The notes beneath the pieces are model-generated. The model was given only the letters and a program-made list of their open reading frames with translations. It ran no database searches and was not told where the DNA came from. Below are positions 54,829 to 63,317 of a stretch of DNA of 64,000 nt, one piece after another. Position 1 is the stretch's first letter. The number at the start of each line of letters is the position of its first letter. This stretch comes from Novosphingobium sp. 17-62-19 (GTDB taxonomy: Bacteria; Pseudomonadota; Alphaproteobacteria; Sphingomonadales; Sphingomonadaceae), in assembly GCF_002256775.1 (NCBI RefSeq), contig NZ_NCII01000019.1, positions 20,979 to 84,978 on the forward strand. The letters are read 5' to 3'. The position numbers and the translations under genes were made by a program.

Positions 54829-55962
54829 ATGCATATCAGCCAGCTTGCCCATCTGACCGACGCCACCACCTGCCCGCGCCTCGTGGTAAAGGTTGGCTCG
54901 GCGTTGCTTGTGGGCAAGGATGGTGCCCCCCGCCGCGAATGGCTCACCGCGCTCGTCGCCGAAATCGCTGCTGCGCGCGCAACTGGGCAGGAAGTCATCG
55001 TCGTCTCCTCCGGGGCTATCGCCTTGGGGGCGCGCAAGCTGGGCTTGGCCAAGGGTGGGCGCGGCAGCCTTTCGGACGCGCAGGCCGCAGCCTCGGTCGG
55101 CCAGATCGCGCTCGCGGGCCTCTGGGCCGAACTGCTCGGCACACACGGCCTCACTGCCGCGCAGATCCTGCTCACACTGGAGGATCTCGAAGATCGCCGT
55201 CGCTACCTCAACGCCACCGCCACGCTCGGCACCCTTTTGGCCGCAGGCGCTGTCCCGGTCATCAACGAGAACGACTCTGTCGCCACGCAGGAAATCCGCT
55301 TTGGCGATAACGACCGCCTCGCAGCGCGTGTAGGGCAGGCCGCAAATGCCTCTGGTGTCCTCCTCCTCTCCGACATTGACGGGTTGTATGATCGCGATCC
55401 TCGCCAAGCGGGAGCCACCCGCATCCCCGTGGTGCGCGGCGTCACGCCAGAAATTCACGCGATGGCCACTGGCGGTTCTTCTTCCGGCCTCGGTTCGGGC
55501 GGAATGACCTCCAAACTGCAAGCCGCCGAAATCGCCGAACTCGCGGGCATGGCGCTGGCCATCATCGACGGCCAGCCTGTCTCCCCCATCAGCGCCGCCA
55601 TTACCGCAGATCGCGGCACGCTTTTCCTCCCACGCGGGCGCAAGCAGGCGCGCAAGGCGTGGCTCGGCGGGCGGATGCGGATGCGCGGAAGCGTCCACGT
55701 CGATGCCGGTGCCGCTGCCGCGCTTACCCGTGGCTCCAGCCTGCTCGCAGCCGGAATCACCGCTGTCGATGGCGATTTCCAGCGCGGCGATGCCATTGCC
55801 GTTGTCGCGCCCGATGGTCAGACCCTCGCGCGTGGCCTCTCCGAATATGACGCCGCCGAATGCCTCGCGCTCAAAGGGCATCACAGCCGCGAGCACGAAG
55901 CGCTGCTAGGCTATGCCCCCCGTTCCGCTCTGATCCATCGTGACCAGATGGTGCTGCTTTAA
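54829..55962 (+). CDS. proB: Glutamate 5-kinase
   Basis: A 377-residue enzyme phosphorylating glutamate in proline synthesis. The amino-acid kinase domain (about 15-265) has LVVKVGSALLVG, VVSSGAIALGARKL and NENDSVATQEIRFGDND, and a C-terminal PUA domain follows (about 280-360). Feedback inhibition by proline is a family trait. Its stop codon overlaps the ATG of the downstream epimerase (TAATG), so the two are probably co-transcribed. Length and domains are normal. Confidence 0.95.
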   Translation: MHISQLAHLTDATTCPRLVVKVGSALLVGKDGAPRREWLTALVAEIAAARATGQEVIVVSSGAIALGARKLGLAKGGRGSLSDAQAAASVGQIALAGLWAELLGTHGLTAAQILLTLEDLEDRRRYLNATATLGTLLAAGAVPVINENDSVATQEIRFGDNDRLAARVGQAANASGVLLLSDIDGLYDRDPRQAGATRIPVVRGVTPEIHAMATGGSSSGLGSGGMTSKLQAAEIAELAGMALAIIDGQPVSPISAAITADRGTLFLPRGRKQARKAWLGGRMRMRGSVHVDAGAAAALTRGSSLLAAGITAVDGDFQRGDAIAVVAPDGQTLARGLSEYDAAECLALKGHHSREHEALLGYAPRSALIHRDQMVLL

Positions 55963-56882
55963 TGCCCGCAGAACTGCTGGCGATCACCGGGGCGACCGGC
56001 TTCGTCGGGCAAGCCGTGCTGGATTACGCCGCCCGCGCCGGGATCGAGGTCCGCGCACTTGCCCGCCGTCCACAGGAAGCCCGCGCCGGAGTGGAATGGG
56101 TACAGGGCGATCTGGACGACAAGCGTGCGCTCCAGCGCCTCGTTGGGCGGGCCAGCGTGGTTCTTCACATCGCAGGGGTGGTCAACGCGCCAGACCCGCA
56201 AGGTTTTGAGGACGGCAACGTCTGGGGCACGCTCAACGTGGTCAACGCCGCGCTCAATGCAGGCGTCCCGCGCTTCGTCCATGTGTCCTCGCTCTCCGCG
56301 CGCGAGCCGGACCTGTCTGTCTATGGCCGGTCCAAGCTGCGTGGCGAAAGGATCGTCAAGGCCAGCAGCCTCGATTGGACTGTGGTGCGCCCGCCCTGGG
56401 TCTACGGCCCACGGGACACCGACACGCTCGAAATGTTCAAGGCCGCAAGGTACGGCGTGTTGCCCGTCCCGCCAAAGGGCCACGCCTCACTCATTCACGT
56501 CAACGATCTCGCGCGCTTGCTTCTAGCATTGATCCCCGGCAGCGAAGACGTGACGCACATGACCTTCGAGCCGGACGACGGCACTCCCGGCGGCTGGAGT
56601 CACAACGATATCGCCAAAGCCATTGGCATGGCCGTGGGCAAGCGTGTCACCCCCATCAACCTGCCCGCAGGAATGCTGCGCCTCGGCGCAAAGCTCGATG
56701 TCCGCTTTCGGGGGAAGGGCGCAAAACTCACGCTCGATCGCGTTGGCTACATGTGCCACCCCGATTGGCGCGTGGGCGAGGGGATGCAGCTGCCGCCCCA
56801 TATCTGGACGCCGCAAGTCGAAACCCGCATGGGCCTGCACGCCACAGCCGCGTGGTATCTCGCCGCGCGCTGGCTCAAGTAG
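55962..56882 (+). CDS. NAD-dependent epimerase/dehydratase family protein (extended SDR)
   Basis: A 306-residue extended short-chain dehydrogenase. The NAD loop TGATGFVGQAVLDYA is at the N-terminus and the catalytic YGRSK motif is near residue 120. The substrate could be a nucleotide sugar, a sterol-like ring or a flavonoid-like compound; the sequence does not say. Coupling to proB by a one-base overlap is unusual and says little about function. A hydrophobic C-terminal region near residues 215-245 could bind the substrate. Confidence 0.85.
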   Translation: MPAELLAITGATGFVGQAVLDYAARAGIEVRALARRPQEARAGVEWVQGDLDDKRALQRLVGRASVVLHIAGVVNAPDPQGFEDGNVWGTLNVVNAALNAGVPRFVHVSSLSAREPDLSVYGRSKLRGERIVKASSLDWTVVRPPWVYGPRDTDTLEMFKAARYGVLPVPPKGHASLIHVNDLARLLLALIPGSEDVTHMTFEPDDGTPGGWSHNDIAKAIGMAVGKRVTPINLPAGMLRLGAKLDVRFRGKGAKLTLDRVGYMCHPDWRVGEGMQLPPHIWTPQVETRMGLHATAAWYLAARWLK

Positions 56883-56983
56883 TGACGTTCCAAATAACTG
56901 CTCCAAAGTGACGCCACGCGCTTGCAGCGGCACGCAATCCGTGGTGACTTGGCCTTCTCACTGTCTGTCGAGGGGGAAGTTTG

Positions 56984-57454
56984 ATGGAATGGATGCTGAT
57001 GCCGTACCGGCGCTATGCACAGTTTTCTGGCCGTGCGCGGCGCAAAGAATACTGGATGTTCGCGCTGTTCATGTTTCTTGTTTACATGGTCTGCGCGGGG
57101 CTGATGCTGGCAGGCGGCGGGATGGCGGCTTTGACAGCCGGGATTCCCGAACCGGATGGCCTTCCTGTCGCGGCTCCTGAATTCAACCCGCTGTTCTGGC
57201 TCGGTGCAGGTTTGCTTGGCATCTTCGCACTGGCCAGTTTCATCCCGTCCATCGCCGTCGGCGTGCGCCGCCTGCATGATCGTGACATGTCGGGCTGGTG
57301 GTATCTGGGGTTCATCCTTGGCGGAGCGATCCCGGTGATCGGCGGTCTTATCAGCCTCGGATTCCTTGTGCTGATGTGCCTGCCCGGCACCACCGGCATG
57401 AACCGCTTCGGCGATGATCCCAAGAACCCCGTCGGTTACGACGTGTTCGGCTGA
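56984..57454 (+). CDS. DUF805 membrane protein (first of tandem pair)
   Basis: A 156-residue protein with about three or four membrane helices and the DUF805 signature: MPYRRYAQFSGRARRKEYWMF at the start (aromatic and basic) and VRRLHDRDMSGWW in the middle. The family is widespread and of unknown function. ATG 56984 has AGGGGGA upstream; a TTG directly before it is not needed. The next gene, 50 bases on, is a paralog. Confidence 0.88.
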   Translation: MEWMLMPYRRYAQFSGRARRKEYWMFALFMFLVYMVCAGLMLAGGGMAALTAGIPEPDGLPVAAPEFNPLFWLGAGLLGIFALASFIPSIAVGVRRLHDRDMSGWWYLGFILGGAIPVIGGLISLGFLVLMCLPGTTGMNRFGDDPKNPVGYDVFG

Positions 57455-57504
57455 CTCGATCCGGCGCGGCCTTTCGGGGTCGCGCCAATACGCCGGAGCG
57501 CGCC

Positions 57505-57921
57505 ATGAACTGGATGACCTTGCCCTACCGCCGCTATGCCGAATTTTCCGGCCGCTCACGCCGCCGCGAATACTGGAGCTTTGCGCTGTTCTATTTCCTC
57601 ATCATGGTGGCGCTGAACATCGTGTTCGGCACCAATGATGTGGAAAGCGGGGGCGGGGCGTTTGTCTATGGCACGCGGCTTGTCGGCGCGGGCAGCTGGA
57701 TCGGCAGCCTGTTCTGGCTGGCCAGCCTGATCCCCGGCCTCGCCGTTTCGGTGCGCCGCCTGCACGATCAGGACCGCACCGGCTGGCTGCTCCTGCTGTG
57801 GCTCATCCCGTTCCTCGGCTGGTTCGCCATTCTCGTGCTGATGTGCCTCGAAGGCACACGCGGCCCCAACCGTTTTGGCCCTGATCCCAAGAACCCGACA
57901 CCAGCTGACGTTTTTTCCTGA
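57505..57921 (+). CDS. DUF805 membrane protein (second of tandem pair)
   Basis: A 138-residue paralog of the preceding gene, sharing the start LPYRRYAEFSGRSRRREYW, the VRRLHDQDRTGW motif and the C-terminal LMCLEGTRGPNRFGPDPKNP. GGAG lies six bases before the ATG. The pair most likely arose by duplication. It is convergent with the thioesterase, whose stop codon lies only three bases beyond this one. Confidence 0.88.
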   Translation: MNWMTLPYRRYAEFSGRSRRREYWSFALFYFLIMVALNIVFGTNDVESGGGAFVYGTRLVGAGSWIGSLFWLASLIPGLAVSVRRLHDQDRTGWLLLLWLIPFLGWFAILVLMCLEGTRGPNRFGPDPKNPTPADVFS

Positions 57922-57923
57922 CT

Positions 57924-58400
57924 TCAGTGCGAAGTCCGCTTCGCCCGCTTGATCGTCCCGGAAAAGCTCAGCACCGCTTCTTCTGTGCCATCCGCATCCA
58001 CGCGCAGGATCGTGCCGCGCGCAAACACAAGGCTCCCTCCCGCCCGCACACATTCGCCGCGCGCGGTCAGCAGGTCACCAGCCTTCGCGCCGCTCACGAA
58101 TTCGCAGTTCATTGTCACGGTCACGCCCGACACTTCGTCCCCGCCCGATGCCGCCACCATGAACAGCGAAAAGTCAGCAAAGGTCATCAATGACCCGCCA
58201 TGGACAATGCCATGGCCGTTGAGGTTCTTCGCCTCAGGCCGGAATCCGGTCACGATCCCGCGTTCATCGCGCTTTACAAAGAACGGGCCAACGCCATCCT
58301 CAAACGGATCGTGGCCAGACCACGTCCACCAGCCACCCCAAGCCCCATCGGCCACCGGTTCAAAACGGCCCCGGATCGGGGCCTCGTCACTTTTGCTCAT
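57924..58400 (-). CDS. PaaI-type hotdog thioesterase
   Basis: A 158-residue hotdog-fold protein of the PaaI group, expected to hydrolyse acyl-CoA thioesters. The signature GIVHGGSLMTFADFSLFM (with the conserved HGG and Asp) is at about residues 80-97, and the strand pattern SGVTVTMNCEFVSGAKAGDLL follows. The substrate is unknown. It is on the minus strand, 33 bases after the flavoprotein gene, so it is likely the third gene of the folE-flavoprotein unit. Confidence 0.87.
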   Translation of the reverse strand: MSKSDEAPIRGRFEPVADGAWGGWWTWSGHDPFEDGVGPFFVKRDERGIVTGFRPEAKNLNGHGIVHGGSLMTFADFSLFMVAASGGDEVSGVTVTMNCEFVSGAKAGDLLTARGECVRAGGSLVFARGTILRVDADGTEEAVLSFSGTIKRAKRTSH

Positions 58401-58433
58401 GGACCTGCTTTAACCGGACAGTTGAAGCGCTGT

Positions 58434-59408
58434 CTAGGCAACTTCCTGCGGTGTGCGCGCCATCATCTGTGTGGCGAGCGTGCGGCCCGAAATCCAGGCG
58501 TTCTCCACGCGCGGACCCAGCAGCCAATCGCCGCAAATGCCGATCTTCGACTGAGGGCTCCACAGCGCCCCCAGATTGCTGCCGGTCGACATGGCATAGC
58601 GCCAGCGGTGGGCCGAGGCCACAACCGGCGTTGGCAGCACCATCCCCAGCGCCTCGCCCAGCGCGGCCAGCAAGGCTTGCGCCACGGCATCGGCACCGTC
58701 TTCGATATGCTGCGTGGACCAATGCGGACTGGCTTGAACCACCCACGTCTCCGGCCCCTTGCGCCCTGGTTTTGCCCCGTTGCGCGCGGCCCAACTGATC
58801 AACCCGGCCTCACGCACCGTATCGGCCTTGCAAGGCAGTCGATCTTCAAAGGCAAACATGCCCGTCCAGCATGGCTGTGATCGCGCGGCAAGCGCGGTGG
58901 ACGCCAGCGAAAGGTCGTGCAACGCGACGATAGCCGAAGCCTGTTCGGGTGGCAGCGAAACCACCACCGCATCGAACGGCCCTTTCTGCGACCGCTCTCC
59001 ATCGCCCGTCTCGCCGGCCAGATGCCAGTCGCCCTCGCGCCGCACCAACCCGCGTACATGCCAGCCGAACGTCACATCATGCTGGTCGGCCATCTCCCTA
59101 ACGACCGCGTTCATCGTCGGCACACCAACCCATGCGCCGGTGCCCGCAGCAGGCCACGGCGCAGCCACGCCGCTGGCAGACCAGCGCGCCACTTGCGCCA
59201 TGAAAGCCGGATCGCGCACCGTGAAGTATTGCGCACCATGATCGAAATGCGCTTCGCCCAGTGGGGTAGCCATGCGACGCGTGGACATGCGCCCACCGGG
59301 GCCGCGCGCCTTGTCGAAAAGCGCAACCGTGTGTCCGGCACGAATGAGTTGGGCGGCGCACGAGAGACCGGACATCCCCGCGCCAACAATGGCAACATGC
59401 ATTTTCAT
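58434..59408 (-). CDS. FAD-dependent amine-oxidase/renalase-like protein
   Basis: A 324-residue flavoprotein. The N-terminal Rossmann motif VAIVGAGMSGLSCAAQL, an early FDKARGPGGRMSTRR and a FDHGAQYFTVRDP segment are typical of renalase-like NAD(P)/FAD-dependent oxidases. The C-terminal GICGDWLLGPRVENAWISG contains the FAD-closing motif. Relatives often lie beside photolyase or carotenoid genes in light-induced clusters. Here it directly follows folE (17 bases) on the minus strand. ATG 59408 and 59402 are alternatives. Its substrate is not known. Confidence 0.85.
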   Translation of the reverse strand: MKMHVAIVGAGMSGLSCAAQLIRAGHTVALFDKARGPGGRMSTRRMATPLGEAHFDHGAQYFTVRDPAFMAQVARWSASGVAAPWPAAGTGAWVGVPTMNAVVREMADQHDVTFGWHVRGLVRREGDWHLAGETGDGERSQKGPFDAVVVSLPPEQASAIVALHDLSLASTALAARSQPCWTGMFAFEDRLPCKADTVREAGLISWAARNGAKPGRKGPETWVVQASPHWSTQHIEDGADAVAQALLAALGEALGMVLPTPVVASAHRWRYAMSTGSNLGALWSPQSKIGICGDWLLGPRVENAWISGRTLATQMMARTPQEVA

Positions 59409-59424
59409 GATCTTTTTCGGGGCG

Positions 59425-60060
59425 TCAGCCACGTCCCATAAGCGCCAGAACTTCCTTGCGGCTGCTGGCATCGTTCAGAAAGCATCCGAGCATCCGGCTC
59501 GTCACCATACCCACCCCATGCGTGCGCACGCCGCGCCCAGTCATGCAGCCATGCTGCGCTTCGATCACCACAGCCACGCCATGCGGCTGCAAATGCTTCT
59601 GAATGCACTGCGCCACTTCGGCGGTCAGCCTCTCCTGCACCTGCAATCGGCTGGCAAAGCCGTGCAGCACACGCGCCAGCTTTGAAATGCCAACCACGCG
59701 GTCCTTCGGCAGATAGGCAATGGAGGCCGTGCCCGTGATTGGTGCCATGTGGTGTTCGCAATGGCTTTGGAACGGGATGTCGCGCAACAGCACAACCTCG
59801 TCATAGCCGCCCACTTCCTCGAACGTGCGCGAAAGATGCGCGCCGGGGTCTTCGGCATAGCCCCGGCAATATTCGCGCCATGCCCGCGCCACGCGCTTGG
59901 GCGTGTCGATCAGGCCTTCACGGGTCGGTTCGTCGCCTGACCAGCGCAGCAGCGTGCGGATCGCTTCCTGCACGTCGTCGGGCACGATCAGCTTGCCATC
60001 TTCACCGGTGACATCGGCCATGCCGGTCGATGCGGCAATGGAAGGGGAGTAGACGTTCAT
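59425..60060 (-). CDS. folE: GTP cyclohydrolase I
   Basis: A 211-residue enzyme producing dihydroneopterin triphosphate from GTP, the first step to folate and tetrahydropterin. Zinc ligands C101, H104 and C172 are intact (SHCEHHMAP and QHGCMTGRGV), with the GISKLARV and TSRMLG motifs. ATG 60060 gives the family N-terminus; the frame extends upstream without similarity. The gene is divergent from the LOV-HTH regulator, with 119 bases between starts. It may supply pterin for a photoreceptor or hydroxylase rather than only folate. Confidence 0.95.
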   Translation of the reverse strand: MNVYSPSIAASTGMADVTGEDGKLIVPDDVQEAIRTLLRWSGDEPTREGLIDTPKRVARAWREYCRGYAEDPGAHLSRTFEEVGGYDEVVLLRDIPFQSHCEHHMAPITGTASIAYLPKDRVVGISKLARVLHGFASRLQVQERLTAEVAQCIQKHLQPHGVAVVIEAQHGCMTGRGVRTHGVGMVTSRMLGCFLNDASSRKEVLALMGRG

Positions 60061-60065
60061 CGGCT

Positions 60066-60115
60066 GATGCGCTCCGGCTGGCTCAAGTATGTCTGAATGA
60101 TGACCGGATGCGCTC
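60066..60115. repeat. Direct repeat GATGCGCTC in the folE/LOV intergenic region
   Basis: GATGCGCTC occurs at 60066-60074 and 60107-60115, 41 bases apart, close to four helical turns. Both lie in the promoter region between the two divergent genes. Confidence 0.5.
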
Positions 60116-60116
60116 A

Positions 60117-60141
60117 GGTCCGGCTCGGAACAACCCGGACC
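60117..60141. promoter_or_regulatory. Candidate operator between folE and LOV-HTH genes
   Basis: GGTCCGG at 60117-60123 and CCGGACC at 60135-60141 form a perfect inverted repeat with 11 bases between. It lies 57 bases from the folE start and 39 from the LOV-HTH start, suitable for a dimeric regulator controlling both. Confidence 0.55.
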
Positions 60142-60179
60142 AAAGGGCACGGATTGGAAACCTGCCGCAAAGTGCGTAT

Positions 60180-60779
60180 ATGAGCCGCATGTCGATATCC
60201 GAGATGATCAGTTCCAGCCCGACGGCCGCCGTCATCAGCAATCCGCGCCTGCCGGATAACCCGATCATTGCCTGCAATGATGCATTTGTCGATCTGACCG
60301 GATACCCGCGTGAGGAAATCATCGGTCGCAACTGCCGCTTCCTGCGTGGCACCGGCACAGAGGACGACAAAGCCCGCATCTTGCGCGAAGGCATTTTCCG
60401 CAAGCAGCCGGTCATGGTTGAAATCGTCAACTACAAGAAGGACGGCACCCGCTTCCGCAACGCGGTCATGGTTGCCCCCATTTTCGATGCCGAAGGGGAG
60501 GTGGAATACTTCCTGGGTTCGCAGGTCGAAATCGCCGAGGATCAGGGGCAGGCCAATGACCTGCGCCGCAATGATGCTGCGACCCGCGTCGAACGCCTCA
60601 GCCGCCGCCAGAAGGAAATTCTGATCTTGATGGCCGCCGGAAAGCTGAACAAACAGATCGCCTACGAACTGTCTTTGAGCGAACGCACGGTCAAGATGCA
60701 TCGCTCCGCTGTGCTCAAGGGCCTTGATGTGAAAACCAGCGCCGACGCCATTCGCGTCGCTATCGAAGCAGGCTTCTAG
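60180..60779 (+). CDS. LOV-HTH blue-light-responsive transcriptional regulator
   Basis: A 199-residue protein with an N-terminal LOV domain and a LuxR-type helix-turn-helix. The photoactive motif GRNCRFLRG contains the adduct-forming C52, and the flavin contacts N33, N84, N94 and Q115 are all present, so blue-light photochemistry is expected. The DNA-binding domain spans about 140-199 (LSRRQKEILILM, SERTVKMHRSAV). The layout matches Erythrobacter EL222, where light releases the HTH to dimerise and bind DNA. ATG 60180 and 60189 are alternatives. It is divergent from folE across a small intergenic region with an inverted repeat. Confidence 0.92.
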   Translation: MSRMSISEMISSSPTAAVISNPRLPDNPIIACNDAFVDLTGYPREEIIGRNCRFLRGTGTEDDKARILREGIFRKQPVMVEIVNYKKDGTRFRNAVMVAPIFDAEGEVEYFLGSQVEIAEDQGQANDLRRNDAATRVERLSRRQKEILILMAAGKLNKQIAYELSLSERTVKMHRSAVLKGLDVKTSADAIRVAIEAGF

Positions 60780-60783
60780 AACT

Positions 60784-61758
60784 TCAGCCGAGTAGGGGCT
60801 TGGCACCCTCGATCCGAAACTCGCACCACGCGCCACCCGGATCAAAGTTGAGGTCTACCGCCGCAATTCCCGGTTGCGCCATCAACAGCCGCGTGCCCAG
60901 CCCATCGCGCGCGGGCGGGGTGACAGGCGGGCCGTCCTTTTCGGCCCACAGCAAGTATAGCGTCGATTCATCCGGCCCGATGAACCACGTCAGGTCCACG
61001 TGTCCACGCTCGTTTGAAAGCGCGCCATGCTTGACCGCGTTGGTGCTCAACTCGTGCAGTGCCATGATCAGCGGAATGCAGCTTTCCGTCGGTAGGAGAC
61101 ATGGCTCCCCTGACATCCTGATCCGGCCGTTGCGGTCAAACGGGGCGAGCGTCTGCTGTGCCAGTTGCGGCAAACGCCCCTCAGCCTCGGCTCCGATCTG
61201 CAACAGATCGCTCGCTGCAGCCAGACCCTCGATCCGCTGACTGAATTCCTTGAAGAAATCCATCGGCGACGCTGCCTTCGGCCCGCGTGAAGCGATCGCC
61301 TGAATCAGTGTGAGCATATTGCGCACACGGTGGCGCAGCTCGCGGTTATAGATCTCCTGCTGTTCGCTTAATGCGGCCAGCGCCCGCACTGACCGCCGCA
61401 GCAATGCACCGGTGGTGATGATCATCGCCGCCGACATTGCAAACAGGCCGAAAAATACCACTCGCAGCGTGTTCACATCCCTGAACCACGCGCCTCCGCC
61501 AAATAGCCGCTGCGATACCATCGCCGCGATCAGTGCAAAAATTGCTGCATATCGCGCCCGTAACGCCAACGAGGCGATTACAAGACTTGGCCAGAAGGTC
61601 AGGAACGGCAACCCCGGTACCCCGCGATCGACGCTTGATCGGAGCGCAATCGGTACAACCAGCAGCCCCGTGCACCATAGCAGTGATTCCGCCATCGAGC
61701 GGTCCCGCTCGACCAGCGCGCGCATGGGCGCGCCCTTCGACAGTTTCATATCCAGCAA
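60784..61758 (-). CDS. Membrane HWE-family sensor histidine kinase
   Basis: A 324-residue kinase with about four N-terminal membrane helices (residues 25-122) and no separate sensor domain. The phosphoacceptor is H143 in ELRHRVRNMLTL; the N box ALHELSTNAVKHG has H234 and N240; and the W271-x-E273 motif defines the HWE family. TTG 61758 is the likely start because AGGAGA lies six bases upstream, while ATG 61749 is 15 bases away. No receiver gene is adjacent. HWE kinases often feed the PhyR general stress response. It is convergent with the LOV-HTH gene. Confidence 0.9.
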   Translation of the reverse strand: MLDMKLSKGAPMRALVERDRSMAESLLWCTGLLVVPIALRSSVDRGVPGLPFLTFWPSLVIASLALRARYAAIFALIAAMVSQRLFGGGAWFRDVNTLRVVFFGLFAMSAAMIITTGALLRRSVRALAALSEQQEIYNRELRHRVRNMLTLIQAIASRGPKAASPMDFFKEFSQRIEGLAAASDLLQIGAEAEGRLPQLAQQTLAPFDRNGRIRMSGEPCLLPTESCIPLIMALHELSTNAVKHGALSNERGHVDLTWFIGPDESTLYLLWAEKDGPPVTPPARDGLGTRLLMAQPGIAAVDLNFDPGGAWCEFRIEGAKPLLG

Positions 61759-61764
61759 AAACTG

Positions 61765-61770
61765 TCTCCT
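61765..61770 (-). promoter_or_regulatory. Shine-Dalgarno site fixing the TTG start of the HWE kinase
   Basis: AGGAGA on the minus strand lies six bases before TTG 61758. Confidence 0.7.
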
Positions 61771-62036
61771 GATGGCGCGATTTCAACCCGGCATCATGTA
61801 ATTATCCGTTTCGGAGATTGTAACCGGCCTACTGCCATAAATTCAAGGAATATCGCTGAATTTCGTCACCATTTCCGTGACTTCGGAAAACTTTCAATCA
61901 AAATGGTTGAGATTAGTGTGGCGGGCGAGGTCAAGATGATATAGTTGCTGTTGATACCGAACGCCCTGCAACGGGGCACCCTCATCCGGGACGGCCCGCC
62001 AAGCAATGGGGCGTCGGCAACGGAAGAGGTTTGCCA

Positions 62037-62723
62037 ATGACATATGCAATGGAAAACCAGTCAAAACGCCGCGCGCAGGCGCTCGTGGCGGTCGGATTGC
62101 TGCACGGTGCCGCATTCTGGGCCATCGCTTCGGGCTTTGCCGGGGGTGTCGTCAACATCATGCGCGATACACTCGTCGCGCAGCAGTGGAAGGACGAGGT
62201 GAAGATCACACCCATTGCGCCGCTGCCTCCGCCGCCAACCGATCAGGCGCCAGTGGCGAAGCCCGACACCAGCCGCATTCTGGCACCTCGGAGCGAGATT
62301 ACGCTTGCGCCGCTCGATCCCGCGATTGGCCTCGTGCCGGTTGAGATTGTCCCGGTACTTCCGTCTGGCCTACCAAGCGGATTGCCGACAGACTTGGGCA
62401 CGCCGCCAGCGCCGAAGCCGTTGTTTACCACCCGCAGTGCCGCACCAAAGTCTGCCCCCGGGTCATGGGTATCGGACCGCGATTATCCTACGGCAGCTAT
62501 CCGCGAGGAGCGCGAAGGCACCACGCGGTTCAGGTTGTCTGTCGGCATGGATGGCAAAGTGACAGGGTGTGAGATCACCGCATCGAGCGGGTCACCCGAT
62601 CTGGATGCGGCAACATGCGCGAAAGTAACCGCGCGCGCTCGGTTCATCCCCGCGCTGGGCAGCGATGGTATGCCGATGTCGGGCAGCTATGCCAGCGCAG
62701 TCCGCTGGGTTTTGCCGGAATAG
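62037..62723 (+). CDS. TonB family energy-transducing protein
   Basis: A 228-residue envelope protein. An N-terminal membrane helix (AQALVAVGLLHGAAFWAIASGF) leads to a Pro-rich linker (PPPP, then LPSGLPSGLPTDLG) and a C-terminal TonB-like domain (about 145-228, with YPTAAIREEREGTTRFRLSVG). It may couple proton-motive force to outer-membrane receptors, but no exbB, exbD or receptor gene is near. AGAGG eight bases upstream supports ATG 62037. The upstream 278-base region is AT-rich. Confidence 0.85.
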   Translation: MTYAMENQSKRRAQALVAVGLLHGAAFWAIASGFAGGVVNIMRDTLVAQQWKDEVKITPIAPLPPPPTDQAPVAKPDTSRILAPRSEITLAPLDPAIGLVPVEIVPVLPSGLPSGLPTDLGTPPAPKPLFTTRSAAPKSAPGSWVSDRDYPTAAIREEREGTTRFRLSVGMDGKVTGCEITASSGSPDLDAATCAKVTARARFIPALGSDGMPMSGSYASAVRWVLPE

Positions 62724-62749
62724 AGCCTTATTCTGATAGGACCACGGTC

Positions 62750-62780
62750 GGCCGGGCGGGGGGTGCAATTCCGCTCGGCC
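62750..62780. terminator. Hairpin between convergent tonB-like and MarR genes
   Basis: GGCCGGGCGG and CCGCTCGGCC pair over ten positions (one G-U) around an 11-base loop. A T tract is absent on both sides, so it would be a weak terminator. Confidence 0.45.
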
Positions 62781-62807
62781 TTCCGGGGATCAGGTAAATC
62801 TCATTTG

Positions 62808-63317
62808 TCAGGCGTCGCCATCGGCTTTGCGCAGCAAAGACGTGCTTTCAACGACGTTGACGATAGAACGGCCAAGCATTTCCAGCGTCTGATCCATGGC
62901 TGCCAGCCCTCGGAAGGTCAGGCACACAAACGTGCGCCGCCCATCACGGCCGTCATCCTCGCGCTCTACCAGGCCGCGCGCCTCCAGAATGCGCAACCAG
63001 CGCAATGCCGTGGTCGGCGGAACATGCGCGCCGATGCACGCGCTCGTGGTGGGCACACGCCGATCTTCGCGCGCGGCGATGTACAGATCCAGCAGGATGT
63101 CCCACGTCGGTTCGCCAAACAGGTCGGCCGGCAGTGCCTTGTGGCGGCGGCGGCGGGCGGCATAGATCTCCCGCGCAATCGCGGTGTAGCGCGTCAGCGT
63201 CTCGGTATCGATCGCTTCGGGTGATGCAACGGTTTCGACAAGACGGGCGTGGCCGCGACTACCGTTAGCCGGTTGGTCGCCGCTGCCAATCGTGGCGCGC
63301 ATGGAACGGACAGTCAT
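62808..63317 (-). CDS. MarR-like winged-helix transcriptional regulator
   Basis: A 169-residue regulator. A central winged helix includes TWDILLDLYIAARED, TTALRWLRILEARGLVERE and the wing DGRDGRRTFVCLT, as in MarR-type proteins. The N-terminal 35 residues are flexible. GGGAG lies eight bases before the ATG. The inducing ligand and targets are not known. It is convergent with the TonB-type gene and precedes no obvious efflux or catabolic gene. Confidence 0.82.
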   Translation of the reverse strand: MTVRSMRATIGSGDQPANGSRGHARLVETVASPEAIDTETLTRYTAIAREIYAARRRRHKALPADLFGEPTWDILLDLYIAAREDRRVPTTSACIGAHVPPTTALRWLRILEARGLVEREDDGRDGRRTFVCLTFRGLAAMDQTLEMLGRSIVNVVESTSLLRKADGDA

